Assembly (NCBI RefSeq): GCF_001431425.1
Contig: NZ_LDJG01000033.1
Span: forward strand, 1-44,924
Direction: 5' to 3'
Origin: Stenotrophomonas nitritireducens
GTDB lineage: Bacteria; Pseudomonadota; Gammaproteobacteria; Xanthomonadales; Xanthomonadaceae
Length of the DNA: 44,924 nucleotides
In this document: positions 26,585 through 34,103 of the stretch, one piece after another
Numbering within the stretch: position 1 is the stretch's first letter
Layout: every line of letters begins with the position of its first letter
Notes under the pieces: generated by a model
The model's database searches: none
Told to the model about the DNA's origin: nothing
Seen by the model: the letters and a program-made list of their open reading frames with translations, nothing else
Translations under genes and position numbers: made by a program

Positions 26585-27169
26585 TCAACGCGGACGCCGG
26601 CTGTCGGCGATCTGGCGCCGGTGCAGGCGGAACAGATGCCGTTCCAGCGCGGTTTCCAGCGCATCGCCGGTACTCTGCAGGCGCAGCCAGAGATAGAGGC
26701 TGCCGTTGCCGGACGTCGCTTCGCCCAGTACCTGCACCGGCAGTTCGATGTGGTCGGGCAGCCAGTCGGCCGGCTGCAGGCGCACGATGCCGGCGCTGCC
26801 CTGGACCGCACCGGTACGCTGGCCCAGTTCCAGCCGCAGCCCACGGCGCGACCAGCGCACCGGACGCAGCGGCAATGCCTGTGTGGACTGGCGCAGCAGG
26901 CGGCCCAGCAGCACCAGGGCCAGGTCCATGCGCGCTTCCAGCCGCTGCAACTGCTGGCTGCCTTCGCCACCGCGCTCGTCGGCATCGTCGGTACCGCGCG
27001 AATCCTCCACCAGCGCCACGCTGCGCAACAGCATTTCCGCCGCGCCGGCGCGGATGACCGCGCTGCCGGGCTCGAATGCCGCCGGCAAGGCGACATCGCA
27101 GCTCAGCGTATCGTCGAACAGCTCGGTTTCCGCCGGGTGGTGGACGACGCTGGCGCCGGGCTCGTTCAT
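26585..27169 (-). CDS. PilZ-like protein, divergent
   Basis: A 194-residue protein with no signal sequence or membrane segment. The middle (about 75-160) resembles divergent PilZ domains annotated at this position in xanthomonads, with the stretch LRPVRWSRRGLRLELG holding an S-x-x-G element. The usual RxxxR and (D/N)xSxxG motifs for c-di-GMP are not clearly present, so ligand binding is uncertain. The start overlaps the upstream fliT-like stop by 4 nt, which places it firmly in the fliD-fliS operon. The C-terminal segment is Arg/Leu-rich (ALERHLFRLHRRQ). A function in coupling c-di-GMP to motility is an inference from context. Confidence 0.6.
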   Translation of the reverse strand: MNEPGASVVHHPAETELFDDTLSCDVALPAAFEPGSAVIRAGAAEMLLRSVALVEDSRGTDDADERGGEGSQQLQRLEARMDLALVLLGRLLRQSTQALPLRPVRWSRRGLRLELGQRTGAVQGSAGIVRLQPADWLPDHIELPVQVLGEATSGNGSLYLWLRLQSTGDALETALERHLFRLHRRQIADSRRPR

Positions 27170-27474
27170 GCCAGCGATTCTGCCTGCTGGTAGGCGTGGG
27201 CGGCGCGGACCGACTGGCGGCCGGCACGCAGGCGGGCCGAGGCGATGTCGCGCCGGACCAGCATGTCGGCCATCAGCGACTGCTGCAGGACAAGCAGGTT
27301 GCGCAGGCCAGTGGCTGCGGCCTGCACGCCGCAGGCCTCGACGAACTCGCGCAGGCGGCGGTCGTGACCGCTGGCGATGCGCTCGGCTTCGGCGTGGTCT
27401 TCCTGCTCCACCGCGACACGCAGCGCCTCGAGGTCGTCATGCAGTGCCTGCAGGGTATGGTCGGTATCCATCAT
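27166..27474 (-). CDS. small FliT-like flagellar protein
   Basis: A short acidic, helical protein of about 102 residues, rich in Ala, Glu, Arg and Leu. Its place directly after fliS and its size match FliT, the FliD export chaperone, although sequence similarity in this family is weak and I cannot confirm it by eye. Two adjacent ATGs at 27474 and 27471 are possible starts; the frame is also open to 27534 inside fliS, which is unlikely. It overlaps the PilZ-like gene by 4 nt and starts 5 nt after fliS. Confidence 0.65.
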   Translation of the reverse strand: MMDTDHTLQALHDDLEALRVAVEQEDHAEAERIASGHDRRLREFVEACGVQAAATGLRNLLVLQQSLMADMLVRRDIASARLRAGRQSVRAAHAYQQAESLA

Positions 27475-27479
27475 GCTTT

Positions 27480-27899
27480 TCAGGTTCCTGCGATGGCGGG
27501 ACGTTGGCGCTGGTCGGACGGGATCGCGTTCCACGCCGATTCGATCTCGCCCATCACCGCGAGGGAATCATGCAGTGCGCGCGTGTCATTGTTGAGGTTA
27601 GCTTCGGTCAGGCGCTGGATGACGAAGTCGTACAGCGCCGAAAGATTGCCGGCGATCTCGCCGCCGGCCTCGTGGTCGAGCGAACCGTTGAGATGGCCGA
27701 TGATGGCGCAGGCCTCGCCGATCGCCTTGCCCTTCATGGCATGGTCGCCCTGGGCGAGAAACGCCTCGGCGCGCCGGATACGCTCACTGGCGCCCTCGAA
27801 CAACAAGGCCACCAGTTTGTGCGGATCGGCATCCGCAACCCGGGAGGAAACGCCGACCTTGCGGTACTGATCGGCGTAATTGCGGCTGGGACCATACAT
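27480..27899 (-). CDS. fliS: flagellin export chaperone FliS
   Basis: FliS binds the flagellin C-terminus in the cytoplasm and delivers it to FlhA. The 139-residue protein has the family N-terminus (YADQYRKVGVSSRVADADPHKLVALLFEGA) and the helical bundle ending NLSALYDFVIQRLTEANLNND. A good AGGAGA ribosome site precedes the ATG. The 100-nt gap from fliD contains a strong hairpin and a candidate sigma-28 -10 element, so fliS may have an extra promoter. Confidence 0.95.
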   Translation of the reverse strand: MYGPSRNYADQYRKVGVSSRVADADPHKLVALLFEGASERIRRAEAFLAQGDHAMKGKAIGEACAIIGHLNGSLDHEAGGEIAGNLSALYDFVIQRLTEANLNNDTRALHDSLAVMGEIESAWNAIPSDQRQRPAIAGT

Positions 27900-27916
27900 C
27901 GGGGGAATCTCCTGAT

Positions 27917-27945
27917 GTCCAGCGGGCGGGGGAAGGCCGCTGGAC
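27917..27945 (-). promoter_or_regulatory. hairpin in the fliS leader
   Basis: Perfect 9-bp arms GTCCAGCGG/CCGCTGGAC with an 11-nt loop lie 17 nt upstream of the fliS start codon, just before its AGGAGA ribosome site. There is no T-run, so it could be an mRNA-stability or translation-control element. Confidence 0.5.
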
Positions 27946-27963
27946 GATTGAGTGATGATCTGT

Positions 27964-27991
27964 TTATCGGCAGGCAGGGCGCTTGACTTGA
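27964..27991 (-). promoter_or_regulatory. weak candidate sigma-28 promoter of fliS
   Basis: A perfect GCCGATAA -10 element (27971-27964) lies in the fliD-fliS gap. The best -35 match, TCAA at 27991-27988, differs from TAAA and is spaced 16 nt instead of 15. It may be a weak internal promoter or chance. Confidence 0.35.
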
Positions 27992-27999
27992 GCCGATCG

Positions 28000-29370
28000 T
28001 CAACGCGACGAACTGCTCAGCGCCGAAAGCTGCTGGGCCAGGTAATTGCTGGTGCTCTGCATCTGCGCCACCAGCGAATCCATGGCGGTGAACTGCGCGG
28101 TATAGCGGGCGGACACCTTTTCCATGCGCAGATCCAGGTCGTCCAGGTCCTTTTCCAGCTTCTTGATCTGCTTGTTGAGGGCGTCGGTGCGCTGGGTAAG
28201 GGTGCCCGTGCTGTCCAGGTTGCTCTTGAGCAGGGTGGAAAGGCTGCTGGAAAGCGCGCCGTCCTTGCCCAGCAGGTTGGCCGCGGCATTGGGGCTTTCC
28301 GCCATGGTCTTGTCGAACGTCCCGGCGTCGAATGCCAGGGTGCCGTCCTTGTTGATCACCAGCCCCAGCCCCTTGAGGTCGATGACGTTGGCGCTGAGCT
28401 GGCTGCGCAGCTGCTGCTGCAGGCCGCGCACCAGCGCATCGCCGGTCAGCACCGAGGCCGCGTCCTTCTCCGCGTCGTACGCGCTGGAGTTCCGGAGCAG
28501 GCTGACCGAGGCGTTGTAGGCGCTGACGAAGGCCTGCATATCGATCTTCAGCGGCGAGTTGTCGCGGCTGATCGTCAAGGTCTTGGTGCTGCCTTCCTCG
28601 GCCTTGTCCAGGTTCAGGGTGACGCCCGGGATCAGGTCGCTGATGCTGTTGGTGCTGGACTCGCGTTCGAACCCGTCAACCCGTACCCGCGCATTGGTGG
28701 CGGGCACGGTCTGGCTGAGGCCGCCCTGGCTGCCATCCCAGGTCAAGGCCGCGAGCGTGCCCCCGCCGCCGCTGGCGGTGATTGTCAGTGCACCGGCGCT
28801 GCCGGCGCCGACCGCGTTCAGCACCAGGTGCTGGCCGTCATCTGCGGTGATGATGGTGGCGCTGACGCCCTTGCCGTCGGCCGCCAGGTTGATCGCCTTG
28901 GCGATGTCGGCCAGCGTGTCGCCTTCGCCGGTGGCGACGTCGATGGAACCCTCGCCCCACTCGATGCTCAACGTGCCAGGCCCGTCGGTCACCGCGCCGG
29001 CGGGAAATGCGCCGGAGGTGAGTTTCTGGTTGCGCGCCAAGCTCAGCACCTCCACGTCGTAGCTGCCCGGCGTGGCCACGCTCTTGCCGGTGGCCGGATC
29101 GGTGACGATGGTGGCGGAAAAACCGCTTTTCTCCGGCACGCTGGTCCTGAACGCCGGTGCCTCGGCGCTCTTGCCCAGCGCCTCCAGGGTCGTCTGCAGG
29201 CTGCTCAGCGAACTCTTGATGCTGCCCAGCGCCGAAAGTTTGGCGGTGGCCGCCGTGCCCTGGCTGTTGATGCGGGTGGCTGCGGGCTTGCGTTCGGCTG
29301 CCACCAACTGCGAAACGACGGCGGCGATGTCCAGGCCGGAACCGACGGCGGAGAGGGAAGAGGTAGCCAT
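28000..29370 (-). CDS. fliD: flagellar filament cap protein FliD
   Basis: FliD forms the cap that folds flagellin at the filament tip. The 456-residue product has the N-terminal domain starting SAVGSGLDIAAVVSQLVAAERKP, the variable middle with a Flagellin-IN-like repeat, and a C-terminal coiled coil (TQRTDALNKQIKKLEKDLDDLDLRMEK region) ending in FTAMDSLVAQMQSTSNYLAQQL. An AAGGA ribosome site lies 7 nt before the ATG. Tandem sigma-28 and sigma-54 promoters precede it, suggesting both middle and late expression. Confidence 0.95.
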   Translation of the reverse strand: MATSSLSAVGSGLDIAAVVSQLVAAERKPAATRINSQGTAATAKLSALGSIKSSLSSLQTTLEALGKSAEAPAFRTSVPEKSGFSATIVTDPATGKSVATPGSYDVEVLSLARNQKLTSGAFPAGAVTDGPGTLSIEWGEGSIDVATGEGDTLADIAKAINLAADGKGVSATIITADDGQHLVLNAVGAGSAGALTITASGGGGTLAALTWDGSQGGLSQTVPATNARVRVDGFERESSTNSISDLIPGVTLNLDKAEEGSTKTLTISRDNSPLKIDMQAFVSAYNASVSLLRNSSAYDAEKDAASVLTGDALVRGLQQQLRSQLSANVIDLKGLGLVINKDGTLAFDAGTFDKTMAESPNAAANLLGKDGALSSSLSTLLKSNLDSTGTLTQRTDALNKQIKKLEKDLDDLDLRMEKVSARYTAQFTAMDSLVAQMQSTSNYLAQQLSALSSSSR

Positions 29371-29415
29371 GCGAAATCCTTCAGCGGCAAGGAGATGCCA
29401 GCAGCGGCACCTCGG

Positions 29416-29442
29416 TTATCGGCACATGCCATCGGGACTTTA
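29416..29442 (-). promoter_or_regulatory. sigma-28 (FliA) promoter of fliD
   Basis: TAAA (29442-29439), exactly 15 nt, then GCCGATAA (29423-29416): a full match to the FliA consensus. The predicted start is near 29409, about 40 nt before the fliD ATG. Confidence 0.9.
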
Positions 29443-29472
29443 GTCCCTGGCGGGGGAATGCCCCCGTGCAAA

Positions 29473-29488
29473 GGCAATTTCCGTGCCG
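29473..29488 (-). promoter_or_regulatory. sigma-54 promoter of fliD
   Basis: The minus strand reads CGGCACG-N4-TTGCC, with GG (29487-29486) and GC (29475-29474) separated by ten bases. It lies about 45 nt upstream of the sigma-28 promoter, with a start predicted near 29462. Confidence 0.72.
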
Positions 29489-29695
29489 CGGGCGGGGAAA
29501 GGGTGCCGTGCATGCATGCAGGCAGGCTTGAGCCGGGCCCACCCAGGCACGCAGAAGGCCTCCATGACGACAGGTGCAACCGCCGCGGATGGGCCTTGCC
29601 TGCGAATGCCTCTGCCCGGCGGCCGGGCAACTCCCATGCGCAGGGCCACTCCCGCGCACACGGCCACCCCTCGGCGCGCGCCTGCCGGCGGAACG

Positions 29696-29725
29696 AAAAA
29701 ACCCGCCACCGTTGCCGGTGGCGGG
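29696..29725 (-). terminator. intrinsic terminator of the downstream flagellin gene
   Basis: CGCCACC-type 10-bp perfect stem (29702-29711 with 29716-29725), a 4-nt loop, then six T on the minus strand. It begins 29 nt after the stop codon of the gene ending at 29754. Confidence 0.93.
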
Positions 29726-29753
29726 CTGGGTCACGGCGATGGCGCCAGCGGTA

Positions 29754-31646
29754 TCAGCGCAGCAGGCTGAGCACGTTCTGGCTGGTCTGGTTGGCCTGGG
29801 CCAGCATCGCGGTACCGGCCTGCTGCAGGATCTGCGTGCGGGTCAGTTCGGCGGTTTCCGAAGCGTAATCCGTGTCGCGGATACGGCTGCGGGCGGCCGA
29901 GAGGTTTTCCGACGAGCTGTTCAGGTTGGCCACGGTCGAGGTGAAGCGGTTCTGGATGGCACCCAGGTCGGCGCGGGCGGAGTTGACCGTCTGCAGTGCC
30001 GCATCCATCGCCGCCAGCGCGTTGTCGGCACCCAGCGTGGTGGAGATGTCCAGGCTGGCAAAACCGGTGTCGGCGGCGCCAGCCACCCAGTTGCTGGTCG
30101 CGCCGGCGGTCAGGCCGGTAGCTTTCAGCAGGTCGGCATCGGCGGTGGCGCCGGTGCCGCTGGCGGCGACGGTGAAGTTGCCCAGCGACGAGGACAGGGC
30201 CAGGTTGCCGTTCTGATCCAGCGAGGCGCTGACGCCGGTGTTGTAGCTCTGGTTGTTGATGGCCTTGACCAGGTCGCTGGCGCGCTGGGCGGCATTGCTG
30301 GCCTTGCCGAAGTTGATGGTGGCCGAACCCTTGTCGCCGGTCAGCACCAGGCTGCCCGAACCAAAGTTCTGCACCGGCACGTCGGTGACCGTGTCCATGC
30401 CGGCCTTGTTGGCAGCGGTACCGCCGATGTTGACGGCCGCGCCGGTGGAATCCACCAGCTGCAGGCGACCATTGACGTTGGAGGCGGTGAGGTTGCCCAG
30501 CGCGGTGGCATTGGCCGGAAGCGCCTTGGCGGCATTGAACGCGGTGACCAGCGCATCGACACCGGCCGAGGCGGTAGCGCCGCCCGCGCTGGCAATGCCG
30601 ACACCGTTGATGGTGAATTCGGCAGCGGTCGTAGTGCCGAAGGTGGTGGTGCCCGCAGCGCCCGGAATGAGATCCGCGCCCACGGCCGCCGTGGCCGTCG
30701 GCAGGGCCGAGACGCCGCTGGTGCCGGCGACGAGGTTGCCCATGGTAATGGCCGGGGATGCGAGGCCAGTGGTGCTGTTGGTGATGACGATGTTGCCGCT
30801 GTTATTCGCGGCGGTCGCACCGGCAGTGGCGGCGGTGAGCTGGGTATTGATCGCGGTCGCCACCGCGTCGGCATCAGCATAGTTGCCGTCGAGGGTGATT
30901 GTCGTTGGCGTTCCAGTGCCGACGGTTACGTCAAACTTGACCTCCTTGCCGGTCGTGAAATCACCAACAAAGCTCGCGGCAGAAAACGTCAGCGTGCTGC
31001 CGGTTGCCGGGGTATCGGCACCTCCGCCGGTGACTGCGCTGCTCAGGGCGGCGCCGGTCACCGTACGCGAGGTGACGGCGGCCTGCGGAGCCACGGCCGC
31101 CGCGCTGGCGGCGGTGTCGACGCGGTTCCAGTTGCCCAGCGACTTGATGTTGGCGTTGGCGATCTGGGCGATGTCGATCGTCTGGCCCTGGTCGGCACCG
31201 ATCTGGAAGGCCTGCGCCTGGAACGTACCGTCCAGCAGCTTGGTGCCGTTGAAGTTGGTCTGCTCGGCCACGCGCTGGATCTCGGCCTTCAGCAGCTGCA
31301 CTTCGGCGTTCAGCGCCTGGCGGTCGGAATCGGAGTTGGTGGCGTTGCGCGACTGCACCGACAGTTCGCGGATGCGCTGCAGGTTGTTGCCGATTTCGGT
31401 CAGCGCGCCTTCGGCGGTCTGCGCCAGCGAGATGCCGTCGTTGGCGTTGCGCGCAGCCTGGTTCATGCCGCGGATCTGGGTGCTGAAGCGCTCGGAGATC
31501 GCCAGACCGGCGGCATCGTCCTTGGCGCTGTTGATGCGCAGGCCCGAGGACAGGCGCTGGATGCTGGTGGCCAGGTTGGTGCCGCTCGTGTTCAGGTTGC
31601 GCTGAGCATTGAGCGACATGATGTTGGTGTTGATGACTTGTGCCAT
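29754..31646 (-). CDS. fliC: flagellin, copy A
   Basis: A filament subunit of 630 residues, longer than the ~400-500 common in relatives. The N-terminal D0/D1 domain ([19 protein letters not shown] to about 170) and C-terminal D1/D0 domain (about 545 to the final [12 protein letters not shown]) are canonical and pack into the filament core. The middle is rich in Thr, Ala and Gly and includes Flagellin-IN-like segments; it would form the outer domain. An AGGAAG ribosome site lies 8 nt before the ATG. It has its own candidate sigma-28 promoter and a strong terminator, so it is probably monocistronic. A 168-nt block (30417-30584) is nearly identical to the second flagellin gene. Confidence 0.96.
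   Translation of the reverse strand: MAQVINTNIMSLNAQRNLNTSGTNLATSIQRLSSGLRINSAKDDAAGLAISERFSTQIRGMNQAARNANDGISLAQTAEGALTEIGNNLQRIRELSVQSRNATNSDSDRQALNAEVQLLKAEIQRVAEQTNFNGTKLLDGTFQAQAFQIGADQGQTIDIAQIANANIKSLGNWNRVDTAASAAAVAPQAAVTSRTVTGAALSSAVTGGGADTPATGSTLTFSAASFVGDFTTGKEVKFDVTVGTGTPTTITLDGNYADADAVATAINTQLTAATAGATAANNSGNIVITNSTTGLASPAITMGNLVAGTSGVSALPTATAAVGADLIPGAAGTTTFGTTTAAEFTINGVGIASAGGATASAGVDALVTAFNAAKALPANATALGNLTASNVNGRLQLVDSTGAAVNIGGTAANKAGMDTVTDVPVQNFGSGSLVLTGDKGSATINFGKASNAAQRASDLVKAINNQSYNTGVSASLDQNGNLALSSSLGNFTVAASGTGATADADLLKATGLTAGATSNWVAGAADTGFASLDISTTLGADNALAAMDAALQTVNSARADLGAIQNRFTSTVANLNSSSENLSAARSRIRDTDYASETAELTRTQILQQAGTAMLAQANQTSQNVLSLLR
30417..30584 (-). repeat. near-identical block shared by the two flagellin genes, copy A
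   Basis: This 168-nt block in the variable middle of the flagellin matches 32820-32987 with nine differences counted by eye. Flanking middle sequence is much more diverged. See the paired entry. Confidence 0.75.
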
Positions 31647-31747
31647 GATTCGGGCTTCCTGTTTGGCGTTGGAACCGGCAGTTCACCTGACCGGTACTGG
31701 GTGCAGTGGGGCGGGGTGTAGGAGCCGTAGCACCGCTGCTGATACCA

Positions 31748-31774
31748 ATAACGGCCGGATGCCGGGCAGCTTTA
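31748..31774 (-). promoter_or_regulatory. candidate sigma-28 promoter of flagellin copy A
   Basis: TAAA (31774-31771), exactly 15 nt, then GCCGTTAT (31755-31748), six of eight bases matching GCCGATAA. The position, about 100 nt upstream of the ATG, would give a long leader. It is the best FliA-type match in the gap. Confidence 0.65.
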
Positions 31775-31819
31775 GCGTGTCGTTGCACGGCACCGTGGCG
31801 ACCGCGGGCATCCAACAGG

Positions 31820-31857
31820 AAACGGCGCGTTGGGGCAGGCCCCCAACGCGCCGTTTT
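31820..31857 (+). terminator. long hairpin with plus-strand T-run
   Basis: ACGGCGCGTTGGGG and its complement form a 14-bp perfect stem (31822-31835 with 31841-31854) with a short loop, extendable by two A-T pairs. The plus strand continues TTTTTG; the minus strand continues TTTCC. It works best as a plus-strand terminator, but no plus-strand gene precedes it. It may be bidirectional and act as a second stop for copy B transcripts. Confidence 0.7.
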
Positions 31858-32067
31858 TGTAGTTGTCCCGCCCGGGTGCGATCAACGCACGCCGCGGGCG
31901 GGAAGCATGCGAACCAATCGACACGTCTCGCCGCCTCCTGCTTCGGCCTGGAAGGGTAGACAGGCGAGCAGGGACATCTGCGCTGCCACGGGCGCTGTTT
32001 ACATGGCGCGGCGGCCGCGCGCCGCCTGCTTGGATTCCCCTGCCATGACGGAATGTTTTCCGCCCTG

Positions 32068-32104
32068 AAAACGCGAAGGCCCTGGACAAGCCAGGGCCTT
32101 CGCG
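32068..32104 (-). terminator. intrinsic terminator of flagellin copy B
   Basis: A perfect 14-bp stem (32072-32085 with 32091-32104, CGCGAAGGCCCTGG arm) with loop ACAAG, followed by TTTT on the minus strand. It starts 17 nt after the stop codon. Confidence 0.93.
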
Positions 32105-32120
32105 GCGGAACTGCGGTGCC

Positions 32121-34037
32121 TTACTTGAGCAGGCTGAGCACGCTCTGCGGCACCTGGTTGGCCTGGGCCAGCATCGCGGTACCGGCCTGTTGCAGGATCT
32201 GCGTGCGGGTCAGCTCGGCGGTTTCCACCGCGTAGTCGGTATCGCGGATGCGGCTGCGGGCGGCCGTCAGGTTTTCCGACGAAGTGTTCAGGTTCGCGAT
32301 GGTGGAGGTGAAGCGGTTCTGGACCGCGCCCAGATCCGCGCGGGCCGAGTTGATGGACTGCAGGGCAGCGTCCATGGCCGCCAGCGCGTTGTCCGCGCCC
32401 AGCGCGCTGGTCACATCCAGGTCGGCAAAACCGGTTTCGGCGGCGCCGGCTACCCAGCTGGTACCCACGGTCACCACCGGCGGCAATGCCGGATCCATGA
32501 CGCCGGTGAGCCCCTCGGTCAAGCCGGTGTTGGCGAGCAGGTCGGCGGCGGTGCCGGTGCCAGCCGGGGCTACCGAGAAATTCCCGCTCAACGAGGCCAG
32601 CTGCAGCTTGCCGGTGGCATCCAGCGAGGCGGTGACGCCGGTGTTGTAACTCTGGTTGTTGATGGCCTTGACCAGATCGCTGGCGCGCTGGCCGGCGCCG
32701 CCGGCGGCGGGGAAGTCGATGGTGGCGGTGCCCTTGGAACCGGCGATGACGAAGCTGCCGGCACCGAGCGTGCTGGTGTTGACCGGCGTGATGTTGAGCA
32801 TGCCGGCGTTGCCGGGCGTGGTACCGCCGATGGTGACGGCCGCGCCGGTGGAATCCACCAGCTGCAGGCGGCCATTGACGTTGGAGGCGGTGATGTTGCC
32901 CAGCGCGGCGGCGTTGGCCGGAAGCGCCTTGGCGGCGTTGAACGCGGTGATCAGCGCATCGACACCGTCGGAGGCGGTAGCGCCGCCGGCGCTGACGATA
33001 CCGACTCCATTGATGCTGAACTCGCCGGCCGCAACCGTACCGAACGTGGGGGTACCCGGGACTCCCGGAGCGTAATCCGTGCCGGCAGTCTGGGTGACGG
33101 TCGGCAGGGCGGTGACGGTGGTGTTGCTGCCTGCAGCGAAGTTGTTCACGGTAATGGCCCCGGATGCGGCGCCCGTGATGTCGTTGGTGATGACGATGCT
33201 GCCACCGGAGTCCATGGCGGTAGCGCCGGTGAGCTGGCCATTGATTGCATCCCTCAGCGCGCCGATATCGGTGTAGTTGCCGTCGAGGGTAATCGTCTGC
33301 GCCGTTCCGCTGCCGATGGTCACGTCAAACGTGACGGTGCCATCGGTCGCGAAATCCGCAATGAAGGTGGAGGCGGCGAACGTGGCCTTGCTGCCGGTTG
33401 CCGGGGTTGGGGTGCCGACACCGGACGCTGCGGCCAGGACCGTGCCGGTCATCGTGGTGGTACCGCCCGATGCGGTCGCGGCGACGCCCGCCATGCCCGC
33501 CGGCGTATCCACGCGGTTCCAGTTGCCCAGCGCCTTGATGTTGGCGTTGGCGATCTGGGCGATGTTGATGACCTGGCCCTGGTCGGCGCCGACCTGGAAC
33601 GCCTGGTTCATGAAGCTGCCGTTGAGCAACGGGGTGCCATTGAAATTGGTCTCTTCGGCCACGCGCTGGATTTCGGCCTTCAGCAGCTGCACTTCGGCGT
33701 CCAGCGCCATGCGGTCGGAACTGGAATTGGTGGCGTTGCGCGACTGCACCGCCAGTTCGCGGATGCGCTGCAGGTTGTTGCTGATCTCGCCAAGCGCGCC
33801 TTCGGCGGTCTGCGCCAGCGAGATGCCGTCGTTGGCATTGCGCGCGGCCTGGTTCATGCCGCGGATCTGGGTGGTGAAGCGTTCGGAAATGGCCAGCCCG
33901 GCGGCGTCATCCTTGGCGCTGTTGATGCGCAGGCCCGAGGACAGACGCTGGATGCTGGTGGCCAGTGCGCCGCCGCTGGTGTTCAAGTTGCGCTGGGCGT
34001 TCAGCGACATGATGTTGGTGTTGATGATCTGTGCCAT
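32121..34037 (-). CDS. fliC: flagellin, copy B
   Basis: A 638-residue flagellin with the same layout as copy A: conserved N-terminal domain ([19 protein letters not shown]), long Thr/Ala/Gly-rich middle, conserved C-terminal domain ending [12 protein letters not shown]. The ends are very similar to copy A; the middle is mosaic. Only 66 nt separate it from flgL, with no convincing sigma-28 or sigma-54 site, so it may be read through from flgL or from a promoter I cannot see. A GGAG box precedes the ATG and a strong terminator follows the stop. In related genera, a flagellin-glycosylation island often lies in this interval; none is present here. Confidence 0.96.
   Translation of the reverse strand: MAQIINTNIMSLNAQRNLNTSGGALATSIQRLSSGLRINSAKDDAAGLAISERFTTQIRGMNQAARNANDGISLAQTAEGALGEISNNLQRIRELAVQSRNATNSSSDRMALDAEVQLLKAEIQRVAEETNFNGTPLLNGSFMNQAFQVGADQGQVINIAQIANANIKALGNWNRVDTPAGMAGVAATASGGTTTMTGTVLAAASGVGTPTPATGSKATFAASTFIADFATDGTVTFDVTIGSGTAQTITLDGNYTDIGALRDAINGQLTGATAMDSGGSIVITNDITGAASGAITVNNFAAGSNTTVTALPTVTQTAGTDYAPGVPGTPTFGTVAAGEFSINGVGIVSAGGATASDGVDALITAFNAAKALPANAAALGNITASNVNGRLQLVDSTGAAVTIGGTTPGNAGMLNITPVNTSTLGAGSFVIAGSKGTATIDFPAAGGAGQRASDLVKAINNQSYNTGVTASLDATGKLQLASLSGNFSVAPAGTGTAADLLANTGLTEGLTGVMDPALPPVVTVGTSWVAGAAETGFADLDVTSALGADNALAAMDAALQSINSARADLGAVQNRFTSTIANLNTSSENLTAARSRIRDTDYAVETAELTRTQILQQAGTAMLAQANQVPQSVLSLLK
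32820..32987 (-). repeat. near-identical block shared by the two flagellin genes, copy B
   Basis: Matches 30417-30584 over 168 nt with nine differences by eye and no gaps, although flanking sequence in the same middle domain is much more diverged. Suggests gene conversion or local selection. Confidence 0.75.
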
Positions 34038-34103
34038 GGGACTTCTCCGTTGTGCTCGGGTCTTGCCTGATAAGGGAAAGCAGTGCTTCTGCGTTGGTCT
34101 GGA

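Larger units (their letters stand above)
29371..29753. other. 383-nt intergenic region between a flagellin gene and fliD
   Basis: No coding gene is supported. It holds the flagellin terminator (29696-29725), a 17-nt palindrome TGCCCGGC/GCCGGGCA (29613-29629), a sigma-54 site (29473-29488), a CGGGGG/CCCCCG palindrome (29451-29466), a GGGACT/AGTCCC palindrome (29434-29447) that contains the sigma-28 -35 box, and the sigma-28 promoter (29416-29442). Confidence 0.75.
31647..32120. other. 474-nt intergenic region between the two flagellin genes
   Basis: No coding gene is supported. It holds the copy B terminator (32068-32104), a long hairpin with a plus-facing T-run (31820-31857), and a sigma-28-like promoter for copy A (31748-31774). 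Between 31860 and 32060 I see no recognisable element on either strand. Confidence 0.75.

Noticed and set aside
29381..29396. A possible second sigma-54 site ahead of fliD (TGGCAT...TTGCC)
   Set aside because: The GG-to-GC spacing is nine, not ten, and the site lies too close to the start codon; the better site is at 29473-29488.
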